Shown: positions 43,953-53,970 of the stretch, piece after piece | Layout of the letters: the number at the start of each line of letters is the position of its first letter | Numbering within the stretch: the first letter of the stretch is position 1 | NCBI RefSeq assembly: GCF_003003995.1 | Contig: NZ_PVWF01000001.1 | Coordinates: 1-64,000, forward strand | Source of the DNA: Pleurocapsa sp. CCALA 161 | GTDB lineage: Bacteria; Cyanobacteriota; Cyanobacteriia; Cyanobacteriales; Xenococcaceae | Length of the DNA: 64,000 nt | Direction: 5' to 3' | Made by a program: the position numbers and the translations under genes | Notes under the pieces: generated by a model | Told to the model about the DNA's origin: nothing | The model's input: the letters and a program-made list of their open reading frames with translations, nothing else | Database searches by the model: none

Positions 43953-46124
43953 TTAACTTAATCTAGTTACTAACCAATTAAAAAGAGAGTTGGGGTTTAA
44001 AGGTTTAGAAAATAGATAACCCTGTCCGTAAAGACACTGAAGAGTTTGTAATTTAGCAAGTTGAGCTTTAGTTTCAATTCCCTCGGCAATCACTTTTAAG
44101 CCTAAACTCTTAGCCATCATCACAATAGCTTCAACAATTTCACTATTATTTCCTTTAGAATCAATTGCTTGAACAAAAGAGCGATCAATTTTAAGTGAGT
44201 CAATCGGTAGGCTATGGAGATAGCTCAAAGAAGAATAACCCGTACCAAAATCATCTAAATGTAGCCCACATCCTAAAACCTTTAGCTGTCTTAAAGTTTC
44301 CATAGTTGTTTTGACATCCTGCATCAAAAGACTTTCCGTAATTTCTAATTGCAGACTTTGAGGTTCTAAGCCAGTTGTTTGTAGAATCTGAATCAACGAA
44401 TCAATTAGATTAGGTTGAGAAAACTGCTTTTGAGAAATATTAACTGCTATGGTCAAATTAAAATTATTAAACTGAAGTTGCCATTCCTTTAACTGATAGC
44501 AAACTTCCTGCAAAACCCACCAGCCAAGGGGAATTATCATTCCTGTTTCTTCGGCTAGGGTTATAAATTCTCCTGGAGATACATATCCCCTTTGAGGATG
44601 TTTCCAGCGCGATAAAGCTTCAAAACCAGCTACTCGACCATCAACTAAAGAAACAATCGGCTGGTAGTGCAGTCGAAATTCTCCTCTGTCGAGAGAATGA
44701 TGAAAATCAGTTTCCAGGCTTAGTCGATTTGCTACTTGAGTATGCAAACTCTCATCAAACAACTCATAATTAGTAATGCCTAAAGCCTTTGCTTTATACA
44801 TGGCAATATCGGCATTGCGTAATAAGTCTTCTGACGAATTTATCTCAGGCTCACTAAAAGCAATACCTATGCTGACGCTGGTAAAAACTTCGTGTATGCC
44901 CAAATGAAATGGGGATTTTAGGCTTTGTTGAATACGTTCTGCAAGTTTGGTTGCTTCACATAGAGTTTGAATGTCTTCGAGCAAAATTGCAAATTCATCG
45001 CCTCCCAATCTAGCTAAGATATCGCTGGCACGTAAACAAGTTTTTAATCTCTGGGCAATCCCCACTAAAAGTAGATCGCCACTTTTGTGACCTAAACTAT
45101 CGTTAACATATTTAAAACGATTTAGATCTAAGAAAAAGACCGCAAATTTGCGGTTGGGATCGCGTCGATATTTTTCTAAAGCTCGATTAAGATGATTGCT
45201 TAATAAGTTACGATTGGGTAGATCGGTCAGGCGATCGTACAAAGCATCATAAGCTAGTTGTCGTTCGGCTTTTTGACGCTCTAGTTCGGCTGTTGCTCTG
45301 GCTGCAAAAATTTTGAGGATTGATAGTTCAGTAGATCCGTCTTCCATCGGACGCTCATCAATGACGACCAAATGTCCCAGAATTGTTCCTGATGAATTGA
45401 CCAAAGGAACACCAACATAGCTTTCCGCATTTAATTTGGCTAAATCGTGGTCTAGAGGAAAAATAGTCCGTAACTTCCTAGGATAATGACAAGATATACC
45501 AGCAATAACCTGCTCGCAAGGTGTATTTGCTATAGCATATTCAAAGTTTTCACCAAAGTCTTCTTTGCACCAAAAAGCTAAGGTACAGACTCGCTCAGGG
45601 CTAGTTTTTTCTAAACATTCTGTGACAAACGCATAGCTAACCGAGAGCGCGCAAGTCAAATGATAGACTAAAGAGTAGAAAAAGTCTTTCCCCGTTACAG
45701 CCGCCGTACCTTCAACTACCGAACGTAAAGATATTTCTGTTTGCATCTGCTTGGTCATATTTTCCTGAATAATCAGGACTCCAAACCAGTTATCTTGCTT
45801 GACTTGTTTAATATGAATAACTAAAGGATTTTCTAGCTTAAAATTCTCGCTATTGTGGTTAAGTCTAGATTCAGTTTTCTCTGAGCGAGCGATCGCCTTA
45901 ATCTCTGTGGCAATTTTTCGAGCTAATTCTGCTTCGCTACCGACTATAGTCTTACATACATTTAGGTAATTATCTCCAATACTCGTGTTCTTTGAAAAAC
46001 CACTATTAATTGAATTATTTTTCCAAGCTTGATTCAGTGCAATAATTTTGCCTTCTCGGTCGATTAAAGCAACTTGACTATCAAAAGCATCAAAGATTGG
46101 CTGAAATAACTGGAAATATTCCAT
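43953..46124 (-). CDS. PAS-GAF-GGDEF-EAL cyclic di-GMP signalling protein
   Basis: 723 residues, cytoplasmic. Residues 1-130 are PAS-like, 140-285 a GAF domain, about 295-455 a GGDEF domain with intact LGGDEFAIL near 378, and 470-720 an EAL domain with FEALSRWKHP near 501, ITESLLM and LDDFGTGYSSL. Both the cyclase and phosphodiesterase signatures look complete, so the protein may do either, with the PAS and GAF parts choosing. No cysteine at a standard bilin site stands out in GAF, so chromophore binding is doubtful. It stands alone; the neighbouring halogenase gene has the same direction. Confidence 0.92.
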   Translation of the reverse strand: MEYFQLFQPIFDAFDSQVALIDREGKIIALNQAWKNNSINSGFSKNTSIGDNYLNVCKTIVGSEAELARKIATEIKAIARSEKTESRLNHNSENFKLENPLVIHIKQVKQDNWFGVLIIQENMTKQMQTEISLRSVVEGTAAVTGKDFFYSLVYHLTCALSVSYAFVTECLEKTSPERVCTLAFWCKEDFGENFEYAIANTPCEQVIAGISCHYPRKLRTIFPLDHDLAKLNAESYVGVPLVNSSGTILGHLVVIDERPMEDGSTELSILKIFAARATAELERQKAERQLAYDALYDRLTDLPNRNLLSNHLNRALEKYRRDPNRKFAVFFLDLNRFKYVNDSLGHKSGDLLLVGIAQRLKTCLRASDILARLGGDEFAILLEDIQTLCEATKLAERIQQSLKSPFHLGIHEVFTSVSIGIAFSEPEINSSEDLLRNADIAMYKAKALGITNYELFDESLHTQVANRLSLETDFHHSLDRGEFRLHYQPIVSLVDGRVAGFEALSRWKHPQRGYVSPGEFITLAEETGMIIPLGWWVLQEVCYQLKEWQLQFNNFNLTIAVNISQKQFSQPNLIDSLIQILQTTGLEPQSLQLEITESLLMQDVKTTMETLRQLKVLGCGLHLDDFGTGYSSLSYLHSLPIDSLKIDRSFVQAIDSKGNNSEIVEAIVMMAKSLGLKVIAEGIETKAQLAKLQTLQCLYGQGYLFSKPLNPNSLFNWLVTRLS

Positions 46125-46332
46125 AATTAACTATTCGTAACAGATAAGTTAAACTGTGGTATCGATCAAAGTAAATACATATACATATTTTACCTGGATA
46201 GATCAAATTAGACGTTCATATTAGCTTATTCCTGGCTTTTGATTACTGTATTCACAGTGAGACAGTCCAAACTCTCAACAGCAAAGTGTAATCGCTCGCT
46301 ATACATTCTATTTTTACTAGCCGAACCAAGAT

Positions 46333-46503
46333 ATGTTGGCTATGAATAGCCGACAAACCGATACAGTAACCAGAGTCGATATTCGCATTCCCAACCATCT
46401 CTACAGTCAGATTCAAGAAATTGCGATCGCTCATTTTAACGCTAAGATTCACCATCGTAGTAATAAGCCAAAGCTTACTCCCACCATTCTTGAATTAATT
46501 TAG
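46333..46503 (+). CDS. small ribbon-helix-helix (CopG-like) protein
   Basis: 56 codons; start at ATG 46333 or 46342. The N-terminal strand TRVDIRIPNHLYSQIQEIAI is typical of a ribbon-helix-helix DNA-binding strand and first helix. The end KPKLTPTILELI is the usual second-helix start, cut short compared with longer relatives. It could be a solitary antitoxin-like regulator or a truncated one; no toxin gene follows. It lies in the divergent region next to the GGDEF-EAL gene. Confidence 0.6.
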   Translation: MLAMNSRQTDTVTRVDIRIPNHLYSQIQEIAIAHFNAKIHHRSNKPKLTPTILELI

Positions 46504-46514
46504 ATTGGCTAGGT

Positions 46515-46679
46515 ATGTTTTATTCAGAGTCTCCAAAATCTTGTTTTAGTTTATCCAAAACTAAGAGTGTTTCTTCTGTTGAACCTCTTTGCACGACTAG
46601 TTATCTACAAGCTAGATCGCCAGCTAAACTTGACAATAAGGCAAAACATAAGTTTGGCGATCGCATTTCTAAAATTTGA
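46515..46679 (+). CDS. doubtful 54-codon open frame
   Basis: Starts 12 bases after the ribbon-helix-helix frame and codes for a Ser/Lys-rich peptide (MFYSESPKSCFSLSKTKSVS...). It could be a partner of the small regulator by position, but sequence composition is that of noise. No family recognised. Confidence 0.2.
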   Translation: MFYSESPKSCFSLSKTKSVSSVEPLCTTSYLQARSPAKLDNKAKHKFGDRISKI

Positions 46680-46773
46680 TTATGATGTTAATCTATCGCC
46701 TTGGCGAGACTAGTACCGCTGCCCTAAAGGATGTTAAGTACCTAGGCAAAATTAATTTAACATTTAGTAGAGG

Positions 46774-46794
46774 TAGAAACTAGAAACTAGAAAC
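46774..46794. repeat. 7-bp tandem repeat, three units
   Basis: TAGAAAC three times in a row, followed by T. Confidence 0.8.
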
Positions 46795-46940
46795 TAAAAA
46801 TATCTGATGTTACGCATTAATATAACTGCTGTGGTTGCTGACGGGGTGACAAGTGATGGGGTTTTATAGTCTCCAAGTCTCCAAATCCCGAAGTTTTACA
46901 GCTCAATGAGTGCGTAACATTAGTAACTTAACTTGCGCGA

Positions 46941-47732
46941 CTACCTAGATTCCAGTGCATTCTTCTTGCGACGGTAGCTTTTCTTGGCACGGTTCATCTG
47001 AAGCTTTTGGCGAAGAATGAGCGCAAAGAAACCGAGATCCTCCACTAAGTATCTTCGCCAAAGTCTGCCAGGCTCAGATAGTAAACGATAAAGCCACTCT
47101 AAACCTGCCGAACTCATCCAGGCTGGAGCGCGACGCAGATTACCCGCCTCAAAATCAATAGTAGCCCCAATGGCAAAGAAAGTTTTTATTCCACTCAAGC
47201 TGGAGCGATATTGAATAATCCATTTTTCCTGTTTGGGTGCGCCAACTCCCACCGCCAAAACGTTAGCACCAGAACTATTAATAATTTCAATAATTTTCGC
47301 ACATTCTAGCGGATCATTTTCAAAGCCTATGGGCGGGGAATATGAGTCTACCACAATGTTGCGCCCTACTTTGTGATTAATCAGGAGACGGGCTGTTGCT
47401 GCAACTCCTGCTAAACTACCGAGCAAGAAAATTTTGACATTTTCGTCTTGACCATAGCGCTGATAAAAAGCAGGGAATAAATCCGAACCTGAAACTTTTT
47501 CTTGGATTGGCTGACCTAAAAAACGGGCAGCATACATGATTAGCTGACTGTCACATACTCGATAGTCGGCATCTTGATAGACTCGATAAAATTCACGGTC
47601 TTTTTGTAGCTTCATTAAATGGTCTACATTAGGAGTAAAGACTACTCCGCCATGCTTTAACTCATTGAGCAGCTCGCCCATACCTATATTGTCGATGGGA
47701 ATATTTAGTATATTGACTCGCGAATGATTCAT
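46941..47732 (-). CDS. WecG/TagA/CpsF-family glycosyltransferase
   Basis: 263 residues with start at ATG 47732 (MNHSRVNILNIPIDNIGM); codons further up to 47792 do not match the family. Family motifs are present: VVFTPNVDHLMKLQKD with the Thr-Pro-Asn-(V/A)-(D/E) box, RVCDSQLIMYAARFLG with the catalytic Asp, GVGAPKQEKWI, and GATIDFEAG..RRAP. GT26-type enzymes transfer N-acetylmannosaminuronate or related sugars onto lipid-linked acceptors at the inner face of the membrane. The C-terminus (LWRRYLVEDLGFFALILRQ) can associate with the membrane. In cyanobacteria it likely serves extracellular polysaccharide or O-antigen. No partner genes are adjacent. Confidence 0.92.
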   Translation of the reverse strand: MNHSRVNILNIPIDNIGMGELLNELKHGGVVFTPNVDHLMKLQKDREFYRVYQDADYRVCDSQLIMYAARFLGQPIQEKVSGSDLFPAFYQRYGQDENVKIFLLGSLAGVAATARLLINHKVGRNIVVDSYSPPIGFENDPLECAKIIEIINSSGANVLAVGVGAPKQEKWIIQYRSSLSGIKTFFAIGATIDFEAGNLRRAPAWMSSAGLEWLYRLLSEPGRLWRRYLVEDLGFFALILRQKLQMNRAKKSYRRKKNALESR

Positions 47733-48065
47733 TACTGTTTCTGTCAGCTTTTGTTTAGGGCAGGGGTATTTACTCAACTGCAACACTCTCAACTTTACCT
47801 ACGATCAATGTTTATATTTAATGCAAATAAGCAAGAATACCAAGGACCTAAAATGTAGTACCAATTTTTATATATAGAATGAGATTATGAAATAAGCAAT
47901 AATTACCTAGGCGAAAGTTCGTCAATTGAAATAATTTGCTTACGCTTTAATTGAAAATAGTTGGATTATCAACCCCCTAAATATACAAATATGCCGTGAA
48001 TTGCTCTAAAACCTGGACTATAGGTCTAGTTATTCTTACATAAGTACATATTACAGTATGTTTCC
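47733..48065. other. 333-bp gap
   Basis: AT-rich spacer between two minus-strand genes. It should carry the promoter of the WecG-like gene. No hairpin or gene was found. Confidence 0.45.
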
Positions 48066-49676
48066 TTAATTTAGCTTCACGAGTATGTAATTGTTCAGTA
48101 AAGATTTTTGTGTCAGTAAATCCTCAACTGTAATACATAAATATCTCTCAGGGTTAATACTGAAGAGCAATTTTAAGCGATCGCTACCAGGATTTCCTGG
48201 CGGGTCAAGCCGAGCGATCGATCTACCTCCTTCGCTATCGTTGAGCGGTTGAACTACCCGATCTTGAGCAGACAACGTACGGGTAACTAGGCGATCGCCG
48301 TCAAAAAATACTTCTGTAGTCGTGTCGTTACTAAGTTCGCCAATAATCACCTCAATACTGCTTTGATGAGGAGTAGAAGCACCCAAAACCAACTCCTTCA
48401 CTTGAGGCATAGGATAGGCTTGTCCCTGTTCAATAATGGGATGCCAATCATGACGATTGGTTTTGCGATTCCAATAGCGTATCCCATAGCTATGATAGAG
48501 AAAGTCCTGTACCTCAATACTTTGAGACACCTGTAAAGCGCCGACGGCGATCGCCTCAAACTGAAGTTGATGCTTCACCAAAACTTCATCAAAATATTTT
48601 CTTACCCACTGCTGCACCGCTGGAATCTGTACCGATCCGCCGACCAATAAAACAGCATCGATTTCTGCTATGGTAATTCCCTGGCGTTTAGACTGCTGCA
48701 ATAACCTTTCCATGAGACTATCTAGACGATTAATTAAACCTTGTTGGGTCAAAATCTGCTCAAAGCGATCGCGATCTAAACTTAGTTCATAAGTTTCCAA
48801 GGTTTCGTCATCAAAATAAACTTCTTTAGCCTCAGTAACTGTAGAAAGTTGAATTTTGAGTCTTTCCGCCAAGCGAGTGGTCAAACTGGACTTATCTAAA
48901 GATTGAGTAGCGACAAAATAATCTACCAACCAATTATCGAGATCTGCCCCCCCCAAATTATCTCCTGCCTTAGCAATTACCTTGGCCGTATTTTTTGTTT
49001 GAGCAGCACTGTGACCCAACATTCTTTGACCCCACTTGAGCAGATAACCACGATTAGCAGTACCAGCAGATAATTGCACTAAAGATAAATCTAAAGTTCC
49101 CCCGCCAAAATCAATGACCAGTAGCGACTGACGATCCGCAGCACTATAACCCAAAGCAGCAGCCGTCGGCTCGTCCAAAATACTAATCTGCTCCACTGCT
49201 AAAGACTGACACATATCCATCAACCAGAGACGGTAGGATTCAAAACTATCTACGGGGACAGTCAAGACCAAGGATTTAACTTCTCCTGCTGTTTGCTGAA
49301 GATTAGTCAGCAATTCTCTTAAAAACCAGCTGCCTACCTGCTCAAAAGAAATCTTGACTCCATCTAATTCGGGTAAAAAACCCTGAATCTCTGTGCCAAT
49401 ACCGCGTTTGAAATTAGCAAAAAATCGCGCATCACCAGCCAAATCCAAACCGCGATCGCGCACAGCCTGTCCGACGATCACCTTACCCGTCGCTGCATCC
49501 TCCACATATACCAAACTAGGAATTAATGGATGTTGAGAACTAAGCTGCTGAGATAAGTTGGGGAGCTTAACCAGTTCGGCTTTACCAGTAGCCAAATTCC
49601 AGCGGGCGATCGCCGTATTACTCGTACCAAAATCAATCGCGTAAGAATTGGAGGAGAGAGAATTTATCATCAACAA
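48066..49676 (-). CDS. Hsp70-like ATPase with reduced C-terminus
   Basis: 536 residues. Actin-fold ATPase motifs: AIDFGTSNTAIARWN (phosphate 1), EPTAAALGY, LVIDFGGGTLDLSLV (phosphate 2, near 195) and LVGGSVQIPAVQQWV (adenosine, near 345). After the ATPase domain (about 385) only 150 residues remain, with a short beta-rich part and no long lid, unlike DnaK (about 640 residues). This fits the cyanobacterial Hsp70-like relatives of unclear client range. It might work with J-proteins such as that at 24813, but nothing links them. It is divergent from the HtrA gene. Confidence 0.88.
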   Translation of the reverse strand: MLMINSLSSNSYAIDFGTSNTAIARWNLATGKAELVKLPNLSQQLSSQHPLIPSLVYVEDAATGKVIVGQAVRDRGLDLAGDARFFANFKRGIGTEIQGFLPELDGVKISFEQVGSWFLRELLTNLQQTAGEVKSLVLTVPVDSFESYRLWLMDMCQSLAVEQISILDEPTAAALGYSAADRQSLLVIDFGGGTLDLSLVQLSAGTANRGYLLKWGQRMLGHSAAQTKNTAKVIAKAGDNLGGADLDNWLVDYFVATQSLDKSSLTTRLAERLKIQLSTVTEAKEVYFDDETLETYELSLDRDRFEQILTQQGLINRLDSLMERLLQQSKRQGITIAEIDAVLLVGGSVQIPAVQQWVRKYFDEVLVKHQLQFEAIAVGALQVSQSIEVQDFLYHSYGIRYWNRKTNRHDWHPIIEQGQAYPMPQVKELVLGASTPHQSSIEVIIGELSNDTTTEVFFDGDRLVTRTLSAQDRVVQPLNDSEGGRSIARLDPPGNPGSDRLKLLFSINPERYLCITVEDLLTQKSLLNNYILVKLN

Positions 49677-49720
49677 GATCGATTATCTAAGCTTATTGCA
49701 AATCAGTTTATCGCTTTTAT

Positions 49721-49742
49721 CCTAAAGGATACACTTCGTTAT
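49721..49742. repeat. 22-bp short dispersed repeat, second copy
   Basis: CCTAAAGGATACACTTCGTTAT differs from the copy at 41136-41157 at one base. It lies in the divergent promoter region between the Hsp70-like and HtrA genes. Confidence 0.8.
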
Positions 49743-49872
49743 TAACTGACAAGTTAAAGTAGGGCAAAACAAAATAGAGGGCAATTACGACTAGGGGAAC
49801 TCAGATGTCCAATCTCTAGTCAGGCTATGATAAAAAAGCATCATTAATTAAATTAATAGCAGTTAATCAATA

Positions 49873-51111
49873 ATGAAAAACAAGAGATTTCTAGGTAAAG
49901 TAGCTAGCCACGCTATAGCGCTTTTTTTAGGAGTTATTTTAACTTTTAGTACAGTCAGAGTAATGTCTTCTAAGGCTTATACTTTAGCCCCAGACAGCAC
50001 CTCAAATAATCAGCAAATTAATCCCCTTGCCCTGGAAAACGAATCAGTTCAGGCGCAAGCACCCGTAAGCACCACTTCCAGCAGCTTTGTAGCAGCAGCA
50101 GTAGCCAAGACAGGGCCAGCAGTAGTGCGTATTGATACAGAAAAAACCATTGCCAGCCAAGCTGAACCTCTATTTGAAGATCCTTTTTTTCGTGAATTTT
50201 TCGGCGATCGCTTTGGCACACAAATTCCTAGAGAAAGACAGGTTAGAGGACAGGGTTCGGGTTTTATCACCCAAAAAGACGGGATTATTTTTACTAATGC
50301 TCACGTAGTTAGTGGCGCAGATCGGGTGAGCGTCACCCTCAAAGACGGCAGAGAGTTTGCTGGAATAGTTAAGGGTACTGATGAAGTGACCGATCTTGCC
50401 GTAGTTAAAATTGAAAACCCCTCAGGAGACTTACCTATTGCCCCTTTAGGTAATTCCGCTCAGGTTCAGGTAGGAGATTGGGCGATCGCTGTAGGCAATC
50501 CTGTCGGTTTAAATAACACCGTAACTTTAGGAATTATCAGCACTTTAACTCGTTCTTCAGCACAGGTAGGTATCCCCGATAAGCGCATTGACTTTTTGCA
50601 AACTGATGCCGCTATTAATCCTGGTAACTCTGGTGGCCCATTATTAAATGAACGAGGGGAAGTAATTGGTATTAATACCGCTATTCGCCCTGACGCTAAT
50701 GGCATTGGTTTTGCCATCCCCATCGATCAGGCAAAAACTATTACCAACACTCTGGCTATGGGGAAACAAGTTCCTCACCCTTATATAGGAGTACAAATGC
50801 GAACTATGACTCCAGAATTAGCCCGACAAAACAACAGCAACCCCAATTCTCCTTTTGCTCTTCCTGAAGTTGAAGGTGTTTTAATTGTCCGTGTTCTCCC
50901 CAATACCCCCGCCGAAGCAGCAGGTTTGCGCTTGGGAGATGTAATTACTGCCATTGATAGTCAGACAATTAATGATGCGGGACAGCTACAGTCAATAGTT
51001 GACCGCAGCGGTTTAAATAAAAGTCTTCAGTTTAATATCATTCGAGGCGATCGCCCTTTAAAACTTAAAGTAGTAACCAGTCAGCTCAAAAATATCTCTA
51101 TGACACCATAA
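49873..51111 (+). CDS. htrA: HtrA/Deg-family serine protease
   Basis: 412 residues. An N-terminal hydrophobic segment (residues 10-30, ASHAIALFLGVILTFSTV) is a signal peptide or anchor to the periplasm or lumen. Trypsin-like domain with triad His in FTNAHVV (about 143), Asp in TDLAVVKI (about 173) and Ser in NPGNSGGPL (about 252). One PDZ domain follows (VEGVLIVRVLPNTPAEAAGL). Cyanobacterial HtrA, HhoA and HhoB all have this layout; which one this is cannot be settled by eye. They remove damaged proteins under light and heat stress. A strong terminator follows. Confidence 0.94.
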   Translation: MKNKRFLGKVASHAIALFLGVILTFSTVRVMSSKAYTLAPDSTSNNQQINPLALENESVQAQAPVSTTSSSFVAAAVAKTGPAVVRIDTEKTIASQAEPLFEDPFFREFFGDRFGTQIPRERQVRGQGSGFITQKDGIIFTNAHVVSGADRVSVTLKDGREFAGIVKGTDEVTDLAVVKIENPSGDLPIAPLGNSAQVQVGDWAIAVGNPVGLNNTVTLGIISTLTRSSAQVGIPDKRIDFLQTDAAINPGNSGGPLLNERGEVIGINTAIRPDANGIGFAIPIDQAKTITNTLAMGKQVPHPYIGVQMRTMTPELARQNNSNPNSPFALPEVEGVLIVRVLPNTPAEAAGLRLGDVITAIDSQTINDAGQLQSIVDRSGLNKSLQFNIIRGDRPLKLKVVTSQLKNISMTP

Positions 51112-51132
51112 CCGAACGATAGGTTTTAAGAT

Positions 51133-51161
51133 AAGGGTGAATATAATTCACCCTTTTTTTT
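51133..51161 (+). terminator. Rho-independent terminator of htrA
   Basis: AAGGGTGAAT, loop ATA, ATTCACCCTT, then a T8 tract. Perfect 10-bp stem, 21 bases after the stop codon. Confidence 0.92.
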
Positions 51162-51416
51162 GTGATTGAAACAAGTTTAAAACCTAAATTATTGAACATA
51201 GACGCGCTTTATGTCGGAGTACAAGCAACAAGTAATTAAGGTTGTCCCCTAATTCCCTAATTCTCTAAGCCAAAATATTTAACTGTTCAACCGAACTTGA
51301 TATAACAGAGCGATCGCTTGACAGAAAATGGCATATGGTAAGATTCGACAGCTTTGTCTGTGCAAGCCCACAAATAGTATTTAAAATATCAATTACGGAT
51401 AGCTAAAAAATTGGGC

Positions 51417-53882
51417 ATGGGTGAACAAACACTAGATTGGGTGAGGTTGCAAAAAGCATTATCTGTAGAGGCAGAAAGAGGATATGCAGATTTAGTGGGC
51501 AATCAGTTTCGCTTTAGTGAGTTTCTCTGTCTGAGTCTGGGTAAGCCTCCGAGAAATATTGCTGCGACAGATAAAATGCAGTGGCATGATGTGGCGCAAA
51601 AGTTTGCCAACTATGGTCATTTAAGTTCGGCTCAAAGAAAGCAGCTAGTAATTAGTACCCGTAATTTTCTCCAACAGCAAAAAGCGATCGCGGAAACTCC
51701 TCATACTCCACCCCAGCCGAAGACTCCCCGCACCGCTACTTTAAGTAGCCCTAAGGCAAAGACTTATTTCAAACAGGAAATCAGTTTAGATCAGCCTTTA
51801 AGTCAGGTAATTGAGATTGGACGCAGGAGTAACTATCTAGAACGTTTAGGATTGTATACTGTTCGGGATCTACTGTTTTACTATCCCCGCGATCATCTAG
51901 ACTATGCCCGACAGGTGCAGATTACTCATTTAGAAGCGGGAGAAACGGTCACGGTAATTGGCACAGTTAAAAGCTGTAAATGTTTTAGTAGTCCGAAAAA
52001 TAAACAGCTAACGATCTTTGAATTAATCCTCAGTGATGCGACAGGAAGATTAAAGCTGAATCGCTTTTTAACAGGGGCAAGATTTAGTAATCGGGGTTCT
52101 CAGGAAAGATATAAAAGTCAGTATCCTGTCGGCTCGATTGTAGCAGCATCAGGACTGGTTAAACAGAATAAATATGGCATTACCCTAGATAAGCCTGAAA
52201 TAGAAGTTTTAGACGGCGCAGGGGCGAGTATTGAATCTATAAAAATTGGTCGGCTTTTACCCGTATACCCTTTAACAGAAGGAGTCCCTGCCGATACGGT
52301 GAGAAATTCAGTGATTGCTGCTTTACCTGCTGCTGCTCAATTGAGCGATCCTTTGCCGAGGGAATTACGGAATCTTTATGGCTTGATTAAATTAAAAAAT
52401 GCGATCGCCTGCATTCATTATCCCGAAAATAACGAAGAACTCGCCCATGCTCGACGAAGATTAGTATTTGATGAATTCTTTTATCTTCAACTGGGCTTTC
52501 TCCAGCGTCGTCAACAGCTTAAGCAAAATCAGTCCAGCGCCAGTTTTACACCCCAAGGAAAATTAATTGAAAAGTTCAATTGCATACTACCTTTTGTTCT
52601 CACTAATGCCCAGCAGCGAGTGATTCAAGAGATCTTTGAGGATTTAGCTAATGCTGATACGCCGATGAATCGTTTAGTGCAGGGAGATGTCGGTTCAGGC
52701 AAAACTATTGTGGCAGTATATGCGATCTTGGCAGCAATTCAATCAGGTTATCAGGCTGCATTAATGGCACCAACAGAAGTACTAGCAGAACAGCACTATC
52801 GTAAATTAGTGGCTTGGTTTAATTTGTTACATCTCCCTGTGGAATTGCTCACAGGTTCAACTAAAACCGCCAAACGTCGCGAGATTCATTCCCAACTGCA
52901 AAATGGAGAATTGCCGTTGCTAGTGGGAACTCATGCCCTAATTCAAGAGCCAGTAAAATTTAATCAGCTTGGTTTAGCGGTAATTGATGAGCAACATCGT
53001 TTTGGAGTTCAGCAAAGAGCGCGTCTATTAAGTAAAGGCAAATCTCCCCATGTCTTGACCATGACGGCGACACCAATTCCTCGAACTTTGGCTTTAACCC
53101 TTCACGGCGATCTCGATGTCAGTCAGATCGATGAATTACCCCCTGGTAGACAAAAGATTGAAACCATGATGAAACAGGGCAAGGATCGCAAAAAAATCTA
53201 CGATCTAATTCGTCGTGAAATCGCCCAAGGTAGACAGGCTTATATTATTTTTCCTCTGGTAGAAGAATCCGAAAAGTTAGACCTCAAAGCAGCTACGGAA
53301 GAACACCAGCGTTTATCAGAAGTTATTTTTCCTGAGTTTAGTATTGCTTTGCTACATGGTCGCATGAGTTCTGCTGATAAAGATGCAGCTTTAACTTCTT
53401 TTCGCGATAATAAATGTCAGATTATTGTTTCAACTACGGTAATTGAGGTAGGAGTAGATGTTCCTAATGCAACGGTAATGGTCATTGAACACGCCGAACG
53501 TTTTGGTCTATCCCAATTGCACCAGTTACGGGGACGAGTGGGTAGGGGTGAAAGTAAATCCTATTGTTTTTTAATGAGCAGCACCAAAAATATTGAAGCC
53601 AGACAGCGTTTAGCGGTACTAGAAGAGTCTCAAGACGGGTTTTTTATTTCTGAGGCGGATATGCGCTTTAGGGGTCCTGGTGCGGTATTAGGTACTCGGC
53701 AATCAGGACTACCCGATTTTGCCCTGGCAAGTCTAGTAGAGGATCAGGAGGTGCTTAATTTAGCCAGAGAAGCAGCCGAGAAAATTATTGCTGCGGATCA
53801 GCTATTAGTTAATTCTCCATCTTTAAAACAAGAGCTAGAAATTCGTTATCGTCGTTTGATGGGAGGCGATATTTTGAATTAA
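51417..53882 (+). CDS. recG: ATP-dependent DNA helicase RecG
   Basis: About 821 residues; ATG 51417 is chosen, and TTG 51411 two codons earlier is possible. Replication-fork and Holliday-junction remodelling helicase. The N-terminal extension of about 130 residues, common in cyanobacteria, precedes the wedge/OB domain (IGTVKSCKCFSSPKNKQLTI). The helicase core has QGDVGSGKTIVAVYA (Walker A, near 425), VIDEQHRFGVQQR (DEQH), TMTATPIPRTL, STTVIEVGVDVPNA and HQLRGRVGRGE. The C-terminal FRGPGAVLGTRQSG is RecG-specific. It is full length and intact. Confidence 0.97.
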   Translation: MGEQTLDWVRLQKALSVEAERGYADLVGNQFRFSEFLCLSLGKPPRNIAATDKMQWHDVAQKFANYGHLSSAQRKQLVISTRNFLQQQKAIAETPHTPPQPKTPRTATLSSPKAKTYFKQEISLDQPLSQVIEIGRRSNYLERLGLYTVRDLLFYYPRDHLDYARQVQITHLEAGETVTVIGTVKSCKCFSSPKNKQLTIFELILSDATGRLKLNRFLTGARFSNRGSQERYKSQYPVGSIVAASGLVKQNKYGITLDKPEIEVLDGAGASIESIKIGRLLPVYPLTEGVPADTVRNSVIAALPAAAQLSDPLPRELRNLYGLIKLKNAIACIHYPENNEELAHARRRLVFDEFFYLQLGFLQRRQQLKQNQSSASFTPQGKLIEKFNCILPFVLTNAQQRVIQEIFEDLANADTPMNRLVQGDVGSGKTIVAVYAILAAIQSGYQAALMAPTEVLAEQHYRKLVAWFNLLHLPVELLTGSTKTAKRREIHSQLQNGELPLLVGTHALIQEPVKFNQLGLAVIDEQHRFGVQQRARLLSKGKSPHVLTMTATPIPRTLALTLHGDLDVSQIDELPPGRQKIETMMKQGKDRKKIYDLIRREIAQGRQAYIIFPLVEESEKLDLKAATEEHQRLSEVIFPEFSIALLHGRMSSADKDAALTSFRDNKCQIIVSTTVIEVGVDVPNATVMVIEHAERFGLSQLHQLRGRVGRGESKSYCFLMSSTKNIEARQRLAVLEESQDGFFISEADMRFRGPGAVLGTRQSGLPDFALASLVEDQEVLNLAREAAEKIIAADQLLVNSPSLKQELEIRYRRLMGGDILN

Positions 53883-53970
53883 AGATAAATTTATTAAAAT
53901 AACTTATACATAACCAGGGCGCACGGCGATTCATCTGATAGCAAATTAAAAATAGAATGCGACACATTTT

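Larger units (their letters stand above)
46504..46940. other. 437-bp gap with short repeats
   Basis: Contains a doubtful 54-codon frame (46515-46679), a 7-bp triple repeat (46774-46794) and direct copies of GTCTCCAA near 46871-46885. Otherwise nothing supported. Confidence 0.5.

Noticed and set aside
46252-46455. Minus-strand frame of 67 codons
   Set aside because: Antisense to the better supported ribbon-helix-helix frame at 46333-46503.
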